From NCBI GenBank assembly GCA_039519185.1, contig CM076846.1:113916566-113980565 (forward strand): DNA of 64,000 nucleotides, written 5' to 3'. Both the position numbers and the translations under genes were made by a program. A model generated the notes under the pieces. That model saw nothing but the letters and a program-made list of their open reading frames with translations, did no database searches and was not told the origin of the DNA. The DNA comes from Astragalus membranaceus (taxonomy: Eukaryota > Streptophyta > Magnoliopsida > Fabales > Fabaceae). Of the stretch, positions 52,814 through 63,996 are shown one piece after another. How positions within the stretch are numbered: the stretch's first letter is position 1; each line of letters opens with the position of its first letter.

Positions 52814-53317
52814 TTAAGGATCTAGCACTTTTTCTACTTTACTTATTTCAGATACAGTCTTACCATTTCCTTTCATTTGATTAGTTAGAGCTACTAACCT
52901 CGTAATGAATTCACCAATTGATTCTCCATCTTTCATCCTCAATGCCTCGTATTGCTTCCTGAGAGACTCCAGACGTATCTTCTTCAGTCTATCCGCACCT
53001 CCATATGCATTCTTGAGGATATCCCATGCTTCTTTTGCTGAATCACAATCAATGATCAGGTTCAGAATGTTTGAATCAACACTTTGATGAATCAAGAACA
53101 ACCCTTTTCCATCTTTCTTTCTCATTGCATGGTGGTTGTTCCTCACCGCTTCAGTGATGTTTGCTGCCAATGGTGGAACACCATCATTCACGATTTCAAG
53201 TACATCTTCAAAACGAAACAAGACTTTCATCTGCGCACACCATCGGTCATAATCTTTTCCATTAAAGACAGGGAGGTTCGTCGGAATTCCTCCGCCACTG
53301 TTGTCTCGCATCGCCAT
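52814..53317 (-). pseudogene. Copia gag N-terminus
   Basis: Starts MAMRDNSGGGIPTNLPVFNG, ~40 bp from the LTR, then YDRWCAQMKVLFRF, AKEAWDILKNAYGG and ESIGEFITRLVALTNQM. This is the copia-type gag (DUF4219/UBN2) fold. A one-base deletion near 52815-52830 ends the frame early; the reading continues in the frame of 52757. Confidence 0.9.
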
Positions 53318-53341
53318 GATGAATCTTGAAGGATCTTTATA

Positions 53342-53355
53342 GCTCTGTTATACCA
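53342..53355 (-). other. Primer-binding site of the nested copia element
   Basis: Minus strand TGGTATAACAGAGC, a slightly altered form of the initiator tRNA-Met site TGGTATCAGAGC, starting a few bases after the LTR end. Confidence 0.75.
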
Positions 53356-53358
53356 ATT

Positions 53359-53624
53359 TGTTGGAGGAGAGTTGCGCAGGGAGAAGGAAAAGAATAGAAA
53401 ACGCAGAAAAGAGAGGGAAAAACTGGGCAAGGTAATTAAAGCGTAATTCAAAACTGTATCGAAAGATTCTATGTCTTACAAGGAATCGAAGGTGTATATA
53501 TATACAAAGATGCAGCGCCCATATTAGGCTTATATTTCGACTGGGCCACATATTGGCCCATTGGATGTTTTACTAGTTACACCTAACAATACAAAGAGCA
53601 ATTGAATTACAAACATATTCAATA
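53359..53624 (-). repeat. 5' LTR of the nested copia element
   Basis: 266 bp, pairs with 33456-33718. Contains GTGTATATATATAC on the plus strand (a TATA-like stretch on either strand). Followed by target duplication GTGGC. Confidence 0.9.
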
Positions 53625-54979
53625 GTGGCATGGTTTGAGAACTCGAAAAGAAGGCATTCTCGCACCTCATTTTCATGGGCGAAGCTTGTGCCTCAACTAC
53701 TGAAGACCTTTTGTGATACCTTGCCTTGACATCTAAAGATCCTCGAGGCATTGCAGGCTTCGAAGAAGCACCTTTTATGGTAGCACTCTTTCCTGAGCCT
53801 CTCGCGATCACGAGTTCTTCTTCTTGATCTTCCTCATTGGCCTTAGCAACAATATCCTTCTTGCGGGCCAGTTTGTCCTCGACAGGATTGGCTGAAAGAA
53901 ATAATGATACAATTAAGACAACAAGGTGAGGATGAATTAGTCAAGAAAACAATACCTTGTGGAAATTGAGTCAATATTTCCATAGTTGGTTCATATTTGA
54001 CGGGTGAAGGAAACCAACCAGATAAAGTAACCTCACCAGTTCTATGTTTGACAAGGTTTGCGACCGGAACCTGTCTAACTCGAGAAAGTTAACTCTTCTT
54101 GTCGGTTTACTCGGATTTGGGAAAATATTTTCTCTAACCAAAGGATTATGCCAATACTTCAATGCAACAACACTCCTCTACCCTCATGATCTCGTATTAT
54201 TTTGGCTACGACTTCCTTGATCGTGTTGAGAACAAACCTAAGGTGGCGGGGGTTCCACTTTGTCTTATGTTTTTTTGAAAGAACGAATGCTGGAGATGTG
54301 TTCACCTTTATTCTTAGTAGCCTGATGAACCTGCAGTGGAGGTTGATAGCGACTTAGACAAAAACTAAGGGAGACGATAATTGCTTCCAGTTGAGTTTTC
54401 CACCAAGGTATAAAAGTGCTTGACGCTCCATGAATGGGCCTGTAAGTCGATAAAGGCCAAACTGTAAAGCTAAATTGGGTTCCTTCGACTTAAATCTTAG
54501 ATTCGTGTATAGAGAGAGAGAGAGAGAGGCAGGAATACATTGAGCAAGCCTAAATTGCAAACTGCGCAACTAGGAAGCTACACCAACATGGACATATCCT
54601 AAGTTCCAGGGAGGCCGCTGGGAAGCAACCTACGACTAGGGAAACATTCCCAAGTAGTAAGGTGGTCAACATCCGACAAATCAATGCTTTTTCTGAACCA
54701 CTCAAGACCGAATTGTCGATCGACAAAGGTTTGAAATTTAAACAAGGAGTCGTCCGCATCGAGGGAGTGGAAAGCTTGGAAAAAATGTTTATAACTGCCG
54801 ACCTTGTTAGGGAAGTCATAAAGGTCGTAGGAAAGACGAGGAACATATGTTGTTGCCGATATAAGCAACAGGTAATTCCGCTTCAAGTGGTTGGAAAAGT
54901 GAGCATTCAACGAAAGGTGGTGCAACCAAAAAAGGCTACCTTGGGAATGAGAGTCGCGCTTCAGCACATTGCCGCGTAT
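53625..54979 (-). pseudogene. Degraded Tat antisense PMD gene, right part
   Basis: Minus-strand reading shows a mobile-domain-like segment (NLALQFGLYRLTGPF, compare HQFGLCQLRPSPF in the intact gene). Downstream are linker exons with an intron at 53955-53892 (AAG|GTATTG ... TTTCAG|CC). The frame is broken in several places. It belongs to an old Tat element into which the copia inserted; the following exons resume at 33455. The other end is cut by the solo LTR at 54980. Confidence 0.6.
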
Positions 54980-57900
54980 TGTAACACCCCGATTTCCGTT
55001 CGTTGTGCTTCGTTTAGCCTGTGCTTGTTTTATGAATTATTTTGAATTGGTAAAATCAAATTATGTTAATGTATTGTGTGTTTGAGTTAATAAAACTAGT
55101 TGAAATCACATTTAAATGTATTTTTATATGCTACTAACAATACATGATTGTATTATATATTTATTTTATTTTTATAAATATTAGTATTTTAGATGTTATC
55201 TTTTTACAAATTATTTTGGGTTAAGGAGGTGTTAAAATGATATCTATATTTAAAACGGGCTTTATGTTTACTCGCATACACCCCCTGTTTCGCTGATTAC
55301 ACCCCTGCCCACTTAACCAATTCGCACGGTCCATTCCAGAACCCGACCCGGTTCACTCCTCTTCTTCTTCCTCACGCAGTTGAACCAGAAAACCCTAAAC
55401 AACTCCTTCTTCTCCAACTCATTTTCCTTCTCCAACTCGTTTTCCTTCCCCAAGGCACGACTAGATTCCAAATTACACAAACCCACTCGAAATCATGTGG
55501 TGAGTTCGATTCCACTGACGTTTCAATCGAGTAATGCCCCTGCCTCGTGTTCTCTCCTTCGCCCTCTCCCACAAAACGCCATGGCCGCCGTGGTGAGCTT
55601 TTTATGGCCGCCGCGGTGAGCTTTTTATACCCAACTCGGTTTACAACACTATTCCTTTTGCCATGGCTGCTGCATACAAGTTCAAATGACCTCGAAGTTC
55701 ATCTTTGCTCGCCAATAATTTTGGTATCCAAATCATATTCACACAATTTACCGTGTATTGATGCAACAACAATAGTCATCGTTAAAGAACCGATTTGTTT
55801 TGTTCTCCAATCACGTTTTCGAACCAACGGCCCCACCGTTACATATTGAATAGGTAAGCGATTAAGTTTTTATAATATTTTTATTGGGTAATTAATCAAA
55901 TGTTTTTATTATATATAACCATTATATATGTTCGCGTCAACGGGCACAACATCGAATTTATAGCATGCTCAAGAGCTCGTGGTTTCTGTTTCTCCGTGTC
56001 GATTCACTATCGAAATACACACTGATATCAGGTACGGGGGAAAGGTTTCTATTCTATATGGGGAATAGGGGATAGGACTAGAATAATGTTGATTATCGCT
56101 ATTCATAGTTGTCTGTATTTATTTATTTGTTTTATTATTTATTATTGATTCGATTTTTTCAATTTGGATAACTGTAATTATTTTGGATGACTGTAATGAT
56201 GTAAATATCGATAAATAATTTGCATAACTGTAATTATTTCTGGATGATTGTAATAATTTAAATGTCTGTAAATAAATTGGATGACTGTAATTATTCTGGT
56301 TGACTGTAATTTCATTATTTGGATAGCTGTAGCTAATATGTCAAATTTATTGAATGTTTCTAATATGAGTAGATATAGCTAGAGAGTTAGTCATAAGTAA
56401 TTGTAAACAGAGAAGGAAGAGTTAGTTATAAAAGTTATAGGACGAGTTAGTGCCTAATGTGCTAATGGACTAGAATGACAGGTAACTCTAAATAATAAGA
56501 AGTTCATGTTATTTGAAACTTAGACGAAAATCTTAGCATCGATTAGTGTAGCCAAGGCTGACTTGGAATCGTTAAAGTCATTACGTGATTTGTTGCACGT
56601 GTGTGATCGCTGGCTTGTTTGTGCGTATTGTTATGCAAAACTTGTCGCATAATGTGCAAGTTATCCTTCGTTGATGATTAAAGAGCTGGTTCGTGTTGAA
56701 GAATCTTGTCGCAGCATGGGCAGGAACTCGTTGCCGTACGGATGAGTTGTATCTTCGTGATCGAGATTGGTTGAAGGAACCTTGTCGCAGCATGGGCGAG
56801 CCTTACCTTAAAAGTTGAAGATTGTAAGAGGAAGCTTGTCGCAGTATGGGCAAGGACTCGTCGCTATATGGGCGAGCCGTACCTCAATAGTTGAAATTGT
56901 AAAGGAGGAACCTTGTCGCAGTATGGGCAATGACTCGTTGCAGTATGGCCGAGCCGTACCTCAAGGATGGTCGGGATGATAGGTGGGGTGGTAAGCAAAC
57001 GATTACGGGGGTAGCAATAGAGAGGCCAAGACCCGGCCTTGTGGGTCCCAGTGGGGAGGGGGTCCTAAGTGGGTCTCTGTTGGGGCTTTCCATAAAACAT
57101 TGGGGTACCCTGACTAAACTCTATCTATTTCCTAGGATGTGAGGGCACTTGCATCCGCTTACCCAGAGTTAGATGGATACAAATTTAATCGTTGGAGTAG
57201 TTGGTAGGATCGTCTTTACGTTGCACCAGATTCAAGATGACGACATTGGTTGATGATCGATCGAGCACACGTGGCATATTCGTGGTACTCACTGTTGTAG
57301 TATTCTCTGTGTTGACTGTACGCTAGATTGAGGATGATGATCTCAGTTGATGATTGACTGAGTATGCAGGTTATGTATATCGTATATATTGTAGTGATTT
57401 TTACGGTGAGATGTGATCTCATCACTTTTTACGTACGAGCCCCTTGTGGCTTCGCTTTGTGACATGTTGATGTATGGACATGTGTTTGTCACTCTTTTGA
57501 GAGTGTTTGTTTGATATTGATTTGATGGATTGTGGTTGTCTTGCTGTTTTAGTCTCGGTCTTATGTTCCTTATATGGTTTGGACACTCTTTCTCACCCGA
57601 GCACCCTTTTTTAGATTGAGTTCCAGGTGTCGTTGGAGTGATCACCTTCTACAATTGTGCAGTGGTGGGGATGTGATCACTACGGATCACTCAGCAACTT
57701 GCAGAACGATACTACGCGTTGATGTACTTTCTTTTTATTTAATTGATTAAAAGTTTATTGCTCTGATCATGTGACATCGGGATTTGGGTTGTATTTTTAA
57801 TATTATATTTAAAGTCATTCTTCTTGCCGTATTAAAAGAAACGTTTCTTCGTTTTAGTCTTTAATATTATTTTAAATCATGTTTATATGATTTAAGGAGT

Positions 57901-58025
57901 CGAACGACATCTTTTACTCGCAGAAGGTATTTCTAAAAAGAATTGGAAATTTTATTTGAAAAACAAATTTACTCGTTTTTGGTAGTTTTTCTTTTATAGT
58001 TACTTTCGAGGTAAAGGGTGTCACA
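54980..58025. mobile_element. Large solo LTR (3.05 kb)
   Basis: Starts TGTAACACCCCGATTTCCG and ends GGTAAAGGGTGTCACA, matching the end type of the other gypsy LTRs in the window. Flanks CGTAT and CCGTA/CGTAA only partly match, so the duplication is decayed or the boundary is off by a base. An imperfect repeat with CTTGTCGCAGTATGGGC lies at 56690-56960. No coding domain is seen; short frames such as 55380-55619 are low-complexity. Confidence 0.7.
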
Positions 58026-58436
58026 CCGTAACACTCCGAGGTTTCCTGTATTTAGGTTTCAAGAATTTTTTGGATTTCGCAATTTTTCCAAATGAATCAA
58101 TGAAGATGAAAATGAAGAACATGAAGAACCCTAGTTTTAATTTTGGGATATCTCTAACTCAGATTTTAAAAAAAAAAAAAGAGAAATGAAAATATATGAC
58201 ATGGCATAGTCTACCGGGAAAATATTTGACACCTCAACATTTGGTAAACGGGGTTAGTAACAGAAGGATTAAAATGAAAATGATGATATTTGCAGGGATT
58301 TATTCAAAACAAAAAAATTTGCAGGGACTAAAATAAAATTTCTTCATATTTGGAGGGACCAAAAACATATTTAAGCTAATATCTTACTAGACAATTATTA
58401 AAATATGTTGTTTACTAAATTGAATTATACCCCAAT
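58026..58436. other. Unassigned flank with decayed MULE-like end
   Basis: GCAGGGACTAAAATAAAATTT and GGAGGGACCAAAAACATATT resemble one terminus of MULE-type MITEs, but no partner end was found. A run of 15 A lies near 58168. Confidence 0.35.
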
Positions 58437-59095
58437 CAGTGTTTTAAAACCCGGATCGGACCGGCCGGTCGAACCTGCCAGACCGGAAACCGGTGGGTAA
58501 TCGGACCGAGTTGGAAGTCGGATCGGAAATGCATGAAACTGGTGCTGGCATCATCAAGTCGGTATTAACTCGGCCCGGTCCATGCAAATTTCATTTAATC
58601 AAAAACGCAACAATAGAAAATAGCCTGCAGGAGGATTTGATCATTGGACCAGCAAGTAGTTCTAACACTTGTTTACCATCGAGCTACAACTCACGCTTGC
58701 TATATATTTGCAAGGTTTGATTCTTATTATTATATACATACAGGAACTAAATGTGACTCATGTGAGGAGAATAATATATGAATATTGAAGTTTTTTTTAC
58801 TACTTTAATTCAAATTTAGTAACTTTGTTTTTTATATTTCCCTATTAAAATATCATACTTTTGTATTTTTTTGGATTATTATATTAGTATTGTGAGTTTT
58901 TTAGGCATCACGTGTAATATTAACAAATTAAGTTTTATAGGTTTAAAACTTATATGCTCTGAAAATTTGAGAATTTTTTAATTGGGACCGGGTCATGATC
59001 ATGCGGTTCAACTGTCGACCCCTCGGTCGGACTCTTGACCCAGTGACCCGGTACCTTCACCGAGTCGGTCACCGGTACGAGTTTTAAAACTATGC
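58437..59095. mobile_element. hAT-like MITE upstream of the tetraspanin gene
   Basis: Left end CAGTGTTTTAAAACCCGG and right end CGAGTTTTAAAACTATGC are imperfect inverted repeats, with a CCGG-rich block inside each end. CCCCAAT occurs on both sides (58430-58436 and 59096-59102), a 7-bp match compatible with a decayed 8-bp hAT duplication. No transposase. Confidence 0.65.
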
Positions 59096-59102
59096 CCCCA
59101 AT

Positions 59103-59403
59103 TCACGTGGATTCTTTCTTCTGATTTAGTTCAACACCTGCACAACACATTGTTCATCGCTGTCAAGCATTTTTCCTTTACTCTCAATCTCAACTCTCCC
59201 TATGCAAATTATTCCCTGACATAAAGCTTTCTCCAAGTAATGTAACGAAACGTACCAAAATTCCAATTCTTAAATTATCACATAATTAACTTACTTAACA
59301 AGCTTTCAAGCATCCTATGTAAAAAACAAATTCATTTGAAATTATATTTACAATTACATTAAACCACTATAACTCAAACCCCTCTCTCTCTATATCTTTC
59401 AAA
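59103..59403 (+). promoter_or_regulatory. Upstream region of the tetraspanin gene
   Basis: Only 300 bp separate the MITE from the start codon. A CTCTCTCTCTATATC stretch precedes the ATG and is probably leader sequence. No TATA box stands out. Any further promoter elements must lie within or beyond the MITE. Confidence 0.35.
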
Positions 59404-60832
59404 ATGGCTCTAAGCAACAACGTAATAGGAGTAATTAACTTCATTGCAGTACTTCTCTCAATTCCAATAATTGGTACTGGAATATGGCTAACAACATTAC
59501 CAGCAGAATCATGTATCAAAATCCTACAATATCCAGTTATCATTTTAGGTGTTCTAATCTTAGTTGTAGCTATGGCAGGTTTCATTGGAGCATTTTGGAG
59601 AATTCCTCCACTTATGATATTCTACCTTGGTGCTATGATTGTGCTTATTGTGTTGTTGGTTTGTTTGGGGATTTTCATCTATGCTGTCACGTTAAGAGGA
59701 CATGGGAACATTGAACCTAATAGGTCTTACTTAGAATATAATGTGGATGATTTCTCAATTTGGCTTCGTCGAAGAGTGAGAAGCTCACATAAATGGGATC
59801 GTATAAGAAGTTGTCTTAGGTCTTCTAATATGTGTGCTGAGTTGAATCAAAGTTATCGTGTGGCTCTGGATTTCTTCAATGCACACCTATCACCCATGCA
59901 GGTAAACCTTGAATTTTGACCACTACGTTTGTCATGATTTGCCGCTTAACATAATTTAGTTATATTAATCTCGTTGGAATGCATAAGATAAGCTATAAGC
60001 TATTTTAATAAGTTATTCTAGAGAACTTTTAGAAATCAGTTAAAAACAAAGACATAATTTTTTTGGTGGGAAAAAAAAGAGCGCAATCAAAATGATACGT
60101 GAAAATCTCCTCAATCAAAATTATCAAATATGATAAATAGCTGAATTAACGCTTATAACATAAGTGTTAATCATATAAAATCTTATTTATAAACTATTTT
60201 TATAATAATAAAAACAATAATGCAAAACTATTTTTCTATTAATTATAACATGTTTTCATAAGCTATTCTGGAGAGTTTAAAGAAATCAACTAAAATCAGC
60301 TTATTAACATGTTATAAGTTGTTTTCATAATTAGCTCTTCCAACCGGTCCAATAAGTGCTTTTTCTTTTCCGTTATGTAAACATTAATTAATTTAAGCAC
60401 TAGGTTCTTCACCCCATGTGTTACATATTCTTTTCTTCCCAACATGTCACATTTATTTTTAACTATCACTTTATTCCATTAGCTTTTTATTTAATTCCTT
60501 TTGTACTTTCCATCTGGCAGTCAGGGTGCTGTAAGCCACCAACAAAATGTGGTTACACATTTGTGAACCCAACCTATTGGATTAGTCCCATAAGTACATC
60601 AGCAGATAAGGATTGCATGCAATGGAGCAATGAACAAACACAACTTTGCTATAATTGTGACTCATGCAAAGCTGGTTTGTTGGCAACACTTAGGTTAGAT
60701 TGGAGGAGAGCCAATGTAATATTGATTGTTACTGTGATTGCTTTAATTGTAGTGTATTTGTTAGGGTGCTTTGCATTTAGAAATGCCAAAACTGAGGAGC
60801 TCTTCCGTAAATACAAGCAAGGATACACCTGA
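59404..60832 (+). CDS. Tetraspanin (plant TET8-like), two exons
   Basis: Exon 1 59404-59901, intron 59902-60520 (GTAAAC...TGGCAG), exon 2 60521-60832; 269 residues. Four membrane spans at about residues 7-29, 44-66, 71-94 and 228-252. The large extracellular loop lies between spans 3 and 4. The plant tetraspanin signature GCCKPP is at residues 168-173, right after the exon junction, and further loop cysteines follow (DCMQW, LCYNCDSCKAG). A short cytosolic tail ends KYKQGYT. Tetraspanins organise membrane microdomains; the plant TET8/9 group marks extracellular vesicles. The conserved single-intron position supports the model. The start has a good context (AAAATGGCT). The frame is intact and length is normal for the family. 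Confidence 0.96.
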
Positions 60833-61159
60833 GAAGATAGAATTTTGTTTTATATATTGAAGTCTAGTACATTTGAAATTGAATGAACAGGTGGTGGTGT
60901 GTAATTGAATACTGAATAGTGCCATTTTGTTTTGTTTTCTATAATTCTTGTGACAACCTAGTAGGAATAGGAGTTAGGCACACCTGAAGTTTTTTTTCTT
61001 TCTTTTTATGGTCAACTTACTACTTTGATTGAAACATGGAAAAATTACACGTAGATGCAAGGGTGGGACATTCCCCAACCATAACTAGCTAAAGCATGAG
61101 CTTTACAGTTGGAATTTCTTCCAATATATATATATGTTTAACAACAACAAAGTTGAAAT
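60833..61159 (+). other. Tetraspanin 3' flank
   Basis: Presumed 3' untranslated region and terminator, T-rich; no clear AATAAA close to the stop. Nothing else recognised. Confidence 0.4.
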
Positions 61160-61410
61160 GATCCATAATTAAGGGATTTGCAATCTAGAATAATATCAAA
61201 GATGGAAGGTACATGAGTTTTCACAACGAAATAGTTAACAACATGTTAGGCATCAATATTCACCACCATTTTATAGAGCTGTTGATGAATGACAAGTTGA
61301 AGGCACCATCTAACTCCAAGAGCCTCGGCCAACATTGACTCTACTCAGATGTCTTCTCTTCTGCAAGTGGCAATTACACATCCTCCTTTGTGATCCTTAA
61401 TAACCGTTAA
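61160..61410 (-). pseudogene. RNase H-like (RVT_3) fragment of a LINE-type sequence
   Basis: Minus-strand translation reads KDHKGGCVIATCRREDI, stop, VESMLAEALGVRWCLQLV, VNIDA, stop, HVVNYFVVK and DIILDCKSL. These are the successive motifs of the RNase H-like domain found at the end of plant LINE ORF2 and related proteins. Two stop codons and the flanking copia LTR show that it is dead. Confidence 0.65.
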
Positions 61411-61414
61411 TATT

Positions 61415-61808
61415 TGAGGTAGTAATGCTAGTTTAGTAAATAGTTGGATAGTAGAGAAGGCTTTAGTTGATAGTTGGAAGATGATAGTAGTTAATTAGTA
61501 GTGTGATGTTTGGAGCAAAGGAATAGTTGTATTGCTCTCAAATTGGTCACAAATGACTTGATTACAAATGCTCCCAAGCTTGCCTATTTATAGGTGCTTG
61601 AGGATGGTTCTAGATAATTCTACATGATTAGCATCTCTATATATATTCTAGATTTATCTTGTACTTGTAGCTTCTAGGTTTTTCTCTTTTGATATTTACA
61701 TAGAATATTCTAGATTCTTTTACTTAGTACATGTAATGGTAATTTCTAAAATATCTTTGATCTAGACTTCAATAGAGAAATCTAGAAATTTGCATCACTT
61801 CTTTAACA
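61415..61808 (-). repeat. 3' LTR of the right-edge copia element
   Basis: Minus strand begins TGTTAAAGAAGTGATGC right after the purine run AAGGAGGAG (61809-61819). It contains a TATA box in the near-palindrome CCTATAAATAGG (61583-61594). The far end near 61415 is uncertain because the partner LTR lies outside the window. Confidence 0.7.
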
Positions 61809-62702
61809 CTCCTCCTTGATGCAAACTTCGGAAACTCCAAGCTTTGTTCTTAGTTCCTCAAACTTGACTCTTGGTAATGCCTTCGTAAATATATCTGCAA
61901 CTTGATCTTTTGTTGTGCAGTACTCGAGATGAATCTGCTTAGTTGTTTCTGCTTCTCTAATAAAGTGATATTTTATAGAAATGTGCTTTGTTCGATGATG
62001 ATGAACCGGATTCTTTGCCATTGCTATAGCTGACTTGTTGTCGCAGTAGATTGTAGTAGGGAGATCTTGTTGTTCACCCATGTCTTCAAGTATTCTCCGA
62101 AGCCATATAGCTTGACTTGTTGCTTCAGCTACTGCCACATACTCAGCCTCTGTTGTTGATTGCGCAACTGTTGCTTGCTTCTTAGATCCCCATGAGAAAA
62201 ACCCTGATCCTAGTGAGAAGGCATAGGCTGATGTACTTTTCATGTCATCAATAGAACCTGCCCAATCACTGTCGGTGTAGCCAAGCAATCTTGAGTTGGT
62301 CGTGGTTTTGTACCATATACCAAACTCCTTTGTTCCTTGAAGGTATCTTAAATTTCTTTTTTCTGCTCCATAGTGAATTTGGCTCGGCTTATGCATGAAT
62401 CTCGATAGAAGACTTGTGGCATACATGATGTCTGGGCGTGTAGTAGTGAGATATAGTAAGCTCCCTATCAAACTTCTATAGCGCGGTGCATCAGCTTCTG
62501 GTGCTCCGTCTTCTTTTTGTAACTTCTCATTTGTCACGAGCGGAGTAGCTACTGGCTTGTATTCGTTCATGTTGAATTTCTTTAATAGTGCTTCGGTATA
62601 TTTCTTTTGACAGATGAATATTCCTTCTTTTTGTTGTTTTACTTCTATGCCGAGGAAGTAGTTCATCAAGCCAAGATCTGTCATCTCGAATGTCTTCATC
62701 AT
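61803..62702 (-). pseudogene. Copia RT C-terminus and RNase H
   Basis: EMTDLGLMNYFLGIEVKQQ, then TRPDIMYATSLLSRFMHKP, RNase H GYTDSDWAGSIDD, STTEAEYVAVAEA, TIYCDNKSAIAMAKNP, and the end DQVADIFTKALPRVKFEEL. The frame starts at the deletion junction near 62702; the preceding catalytic YVDD region is gone. Confidence 0.9.
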
Positions 62703-63007
62703 GTCTTCTCTGCCTTGTGTTTTTGTATTGAGCCATCAGGGTTAAGCTTTGTCTTATAAACCCATTCGACTCCTTTGATATCTTTATCTTTTGGATAGTC
62801 TACTAGCTCCCATGTTTTGTTTTTCTCAATTGATTTAATCTCCTCCTCCATTGCTTTGACCCATACTTCTTGTTTTGATGTTTTTTCATAGTTTTCAGGC
62901 TCAAGGATGGCCAAATTGCAAGTTTCATATATATCCGCCAGAGATCTTACTCTCCTCGGAGTAGATTCTGGTGAGGAATCTTGTTGAAGAGAAGACGAAG
63001 AAGGCAT
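62699..63007 (-). pseudogene. Copia RT N-terminal fragment ending at a deletion
   Basis: KAMEEEIKSIEKNKTWELVD and WVYKTKLNPDGSIQKHKAE are the start of copia RT. Right after KHKA the sequence jumps to the region normally ~170-200 residues further on. The fingers and palm, including the YVDD box, are therefore missing. Confidence 0.88.
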
Positions 63008-63016
63008 ACCTGGATC

Positions 63017-63454
63017 TTATGTTACTTCTTCAACTTCTTCTTGAGGTTGCTGTACTGGAAGGGAAATGTTGCTTCTCTCAATTTTTTCTTTATCCCAATT
63101 CCAAGCAGCAGCTTCATCAACTTCGACATCTCGACTAATGATGAGCTTCTTTGTTTGTAAGTTGTAGAATCGATAGCCTTTTGATTGTGTACTGTATCCC
63201 AAGAAGATGCCTCGAATCGTTTTGTCTTCTAACTTATGCCTCTTTTGGTCTGGGATATGAATGTAGCAGATTGATCCAAAGACCCTTAAATGTTTGGCAG
63301 AAGGTTTTTGCCCACTCCAAGCTTCAACGGGAGTCTTGTCTTGGACTGCTTGAGTTGGACATCTATTGATAATGTAGACTGCAGTAGAAACCGCTTCAGC
63401 CCAAAAAATGTTTGGTAGTCCTTTATCCTTTAGCATCGATCTAGCCATCTCCAT
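63017..63454 (-). pseudogene. Copia integrase C-terminal part
   Basis: MARSMLKDKGLPNIFWAEAV, YIINRCPTQAVQDKTPVEAW and HLRVFGSICYIHIPDQKRHK, followed by the linker toward RT. It is separated from the catalytic core by a stop and frame change near 63490-63500, and from RT by another near 63010. Confidence 0.88.
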
Positions 63455-63499
63455 GACCGTGCGGTTTCTTCTTTCAGATACTCCATTTTGTTGAGGAGA

Positions 63500-63757
63500 T
63501 TATGCGACTGTGAGTTGTTTTTCAATGCCTTCATCCTCACAGAATTTATCAAACTCATGGGAGTTGTACTCTTTGCCGCGATCACTCCTAAGCCTCTTTA
63601 TGTGTTTGCCACTTTGCTTTTCTACAAGGGCCTTGAACTTCTTGAATATTCCAAAGACTTCTGATTTTTCCTTGATGAAATAGACCCAAGTCATTCTAGA
63701 AAAGTCGTCGATGAAGAGGATGAAATACCTGTTGTTGGTGAGTGATGGTGTCCTCAT
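63500..63757 (-). pseudogene. Copia integrase core fragment
   Basis: YFILFIDDFSRMTWVYFIKE and KRLRSDRGKEYNSHEFDKF hold two of the catalytic Asp residues (FIDDFSR follows the first). A stop at 63500 falls where the NGVAER-type Glu motif should continue. Confidence 0.85.
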
Positions 63758-63804
63758 CGGCCCACAAACGTCAGTGTGGATGAGCCTAGCACATCTTTAG
63801 CTCT

Positions 63805-63996
63805 TCATGCATTGCTCGTTGAAAATGGTAGTTTGTGTTGTTTTCCAAGAAGACATCCTTCACATGCTCCACTATCTTCTTTTAGGCTTGGTAAATCTCT
63901 TACCATATTCTTTTGATATAACAACTTTAAGGCTTTCGAGTTGAGGTGGCCAAATCTTCGATGCCATAGCCATGAATCATCAGCTTGCACCTTCAT
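63805..63996 (-). pseudogene. Copia pre-integrase zinc finger
   Basis: WLWHRRFGHLNSKALKLLYQ and CEGCLLGKQHKLPF, the HHCC finger in front of copia integrases. It probably continues beyond the window. Confidence 0.85.

Larger units (their letters stand above)
33456..53624 (-). mobile_element. Ty1/copia element, 20.2 kb as it stands because of two nested insertions
   Basis: LTRs at 33456-33718 and 53359-53624, flanked by exact GTGGC duplications (33451-33455, 53625-53629). Removing the Tat element (34699-47821 plus one duplication) and the solo LTR (50089-52302 plus one duplication) leaves an ordinary copia element of about 4.8 kb. On the minus strand it holds gag, integrase, RT and RNase H. 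The coding frame also has at least two frameshifts of its own. Confidence 0.9.

Noticed and set aside
55380..55849. Overlapping ~80-100 residue plus-strand frames in the 54980-58025 LTR
   Set aside because: Low-complexity Ser/Phe/Pro stretches with no recognisable domain; no gene structure seen.
59367..59585. Minus-strand open frame over the tetraspanin start
   Set aside because: Shadow of exon 1 of the tetraspanin gene.
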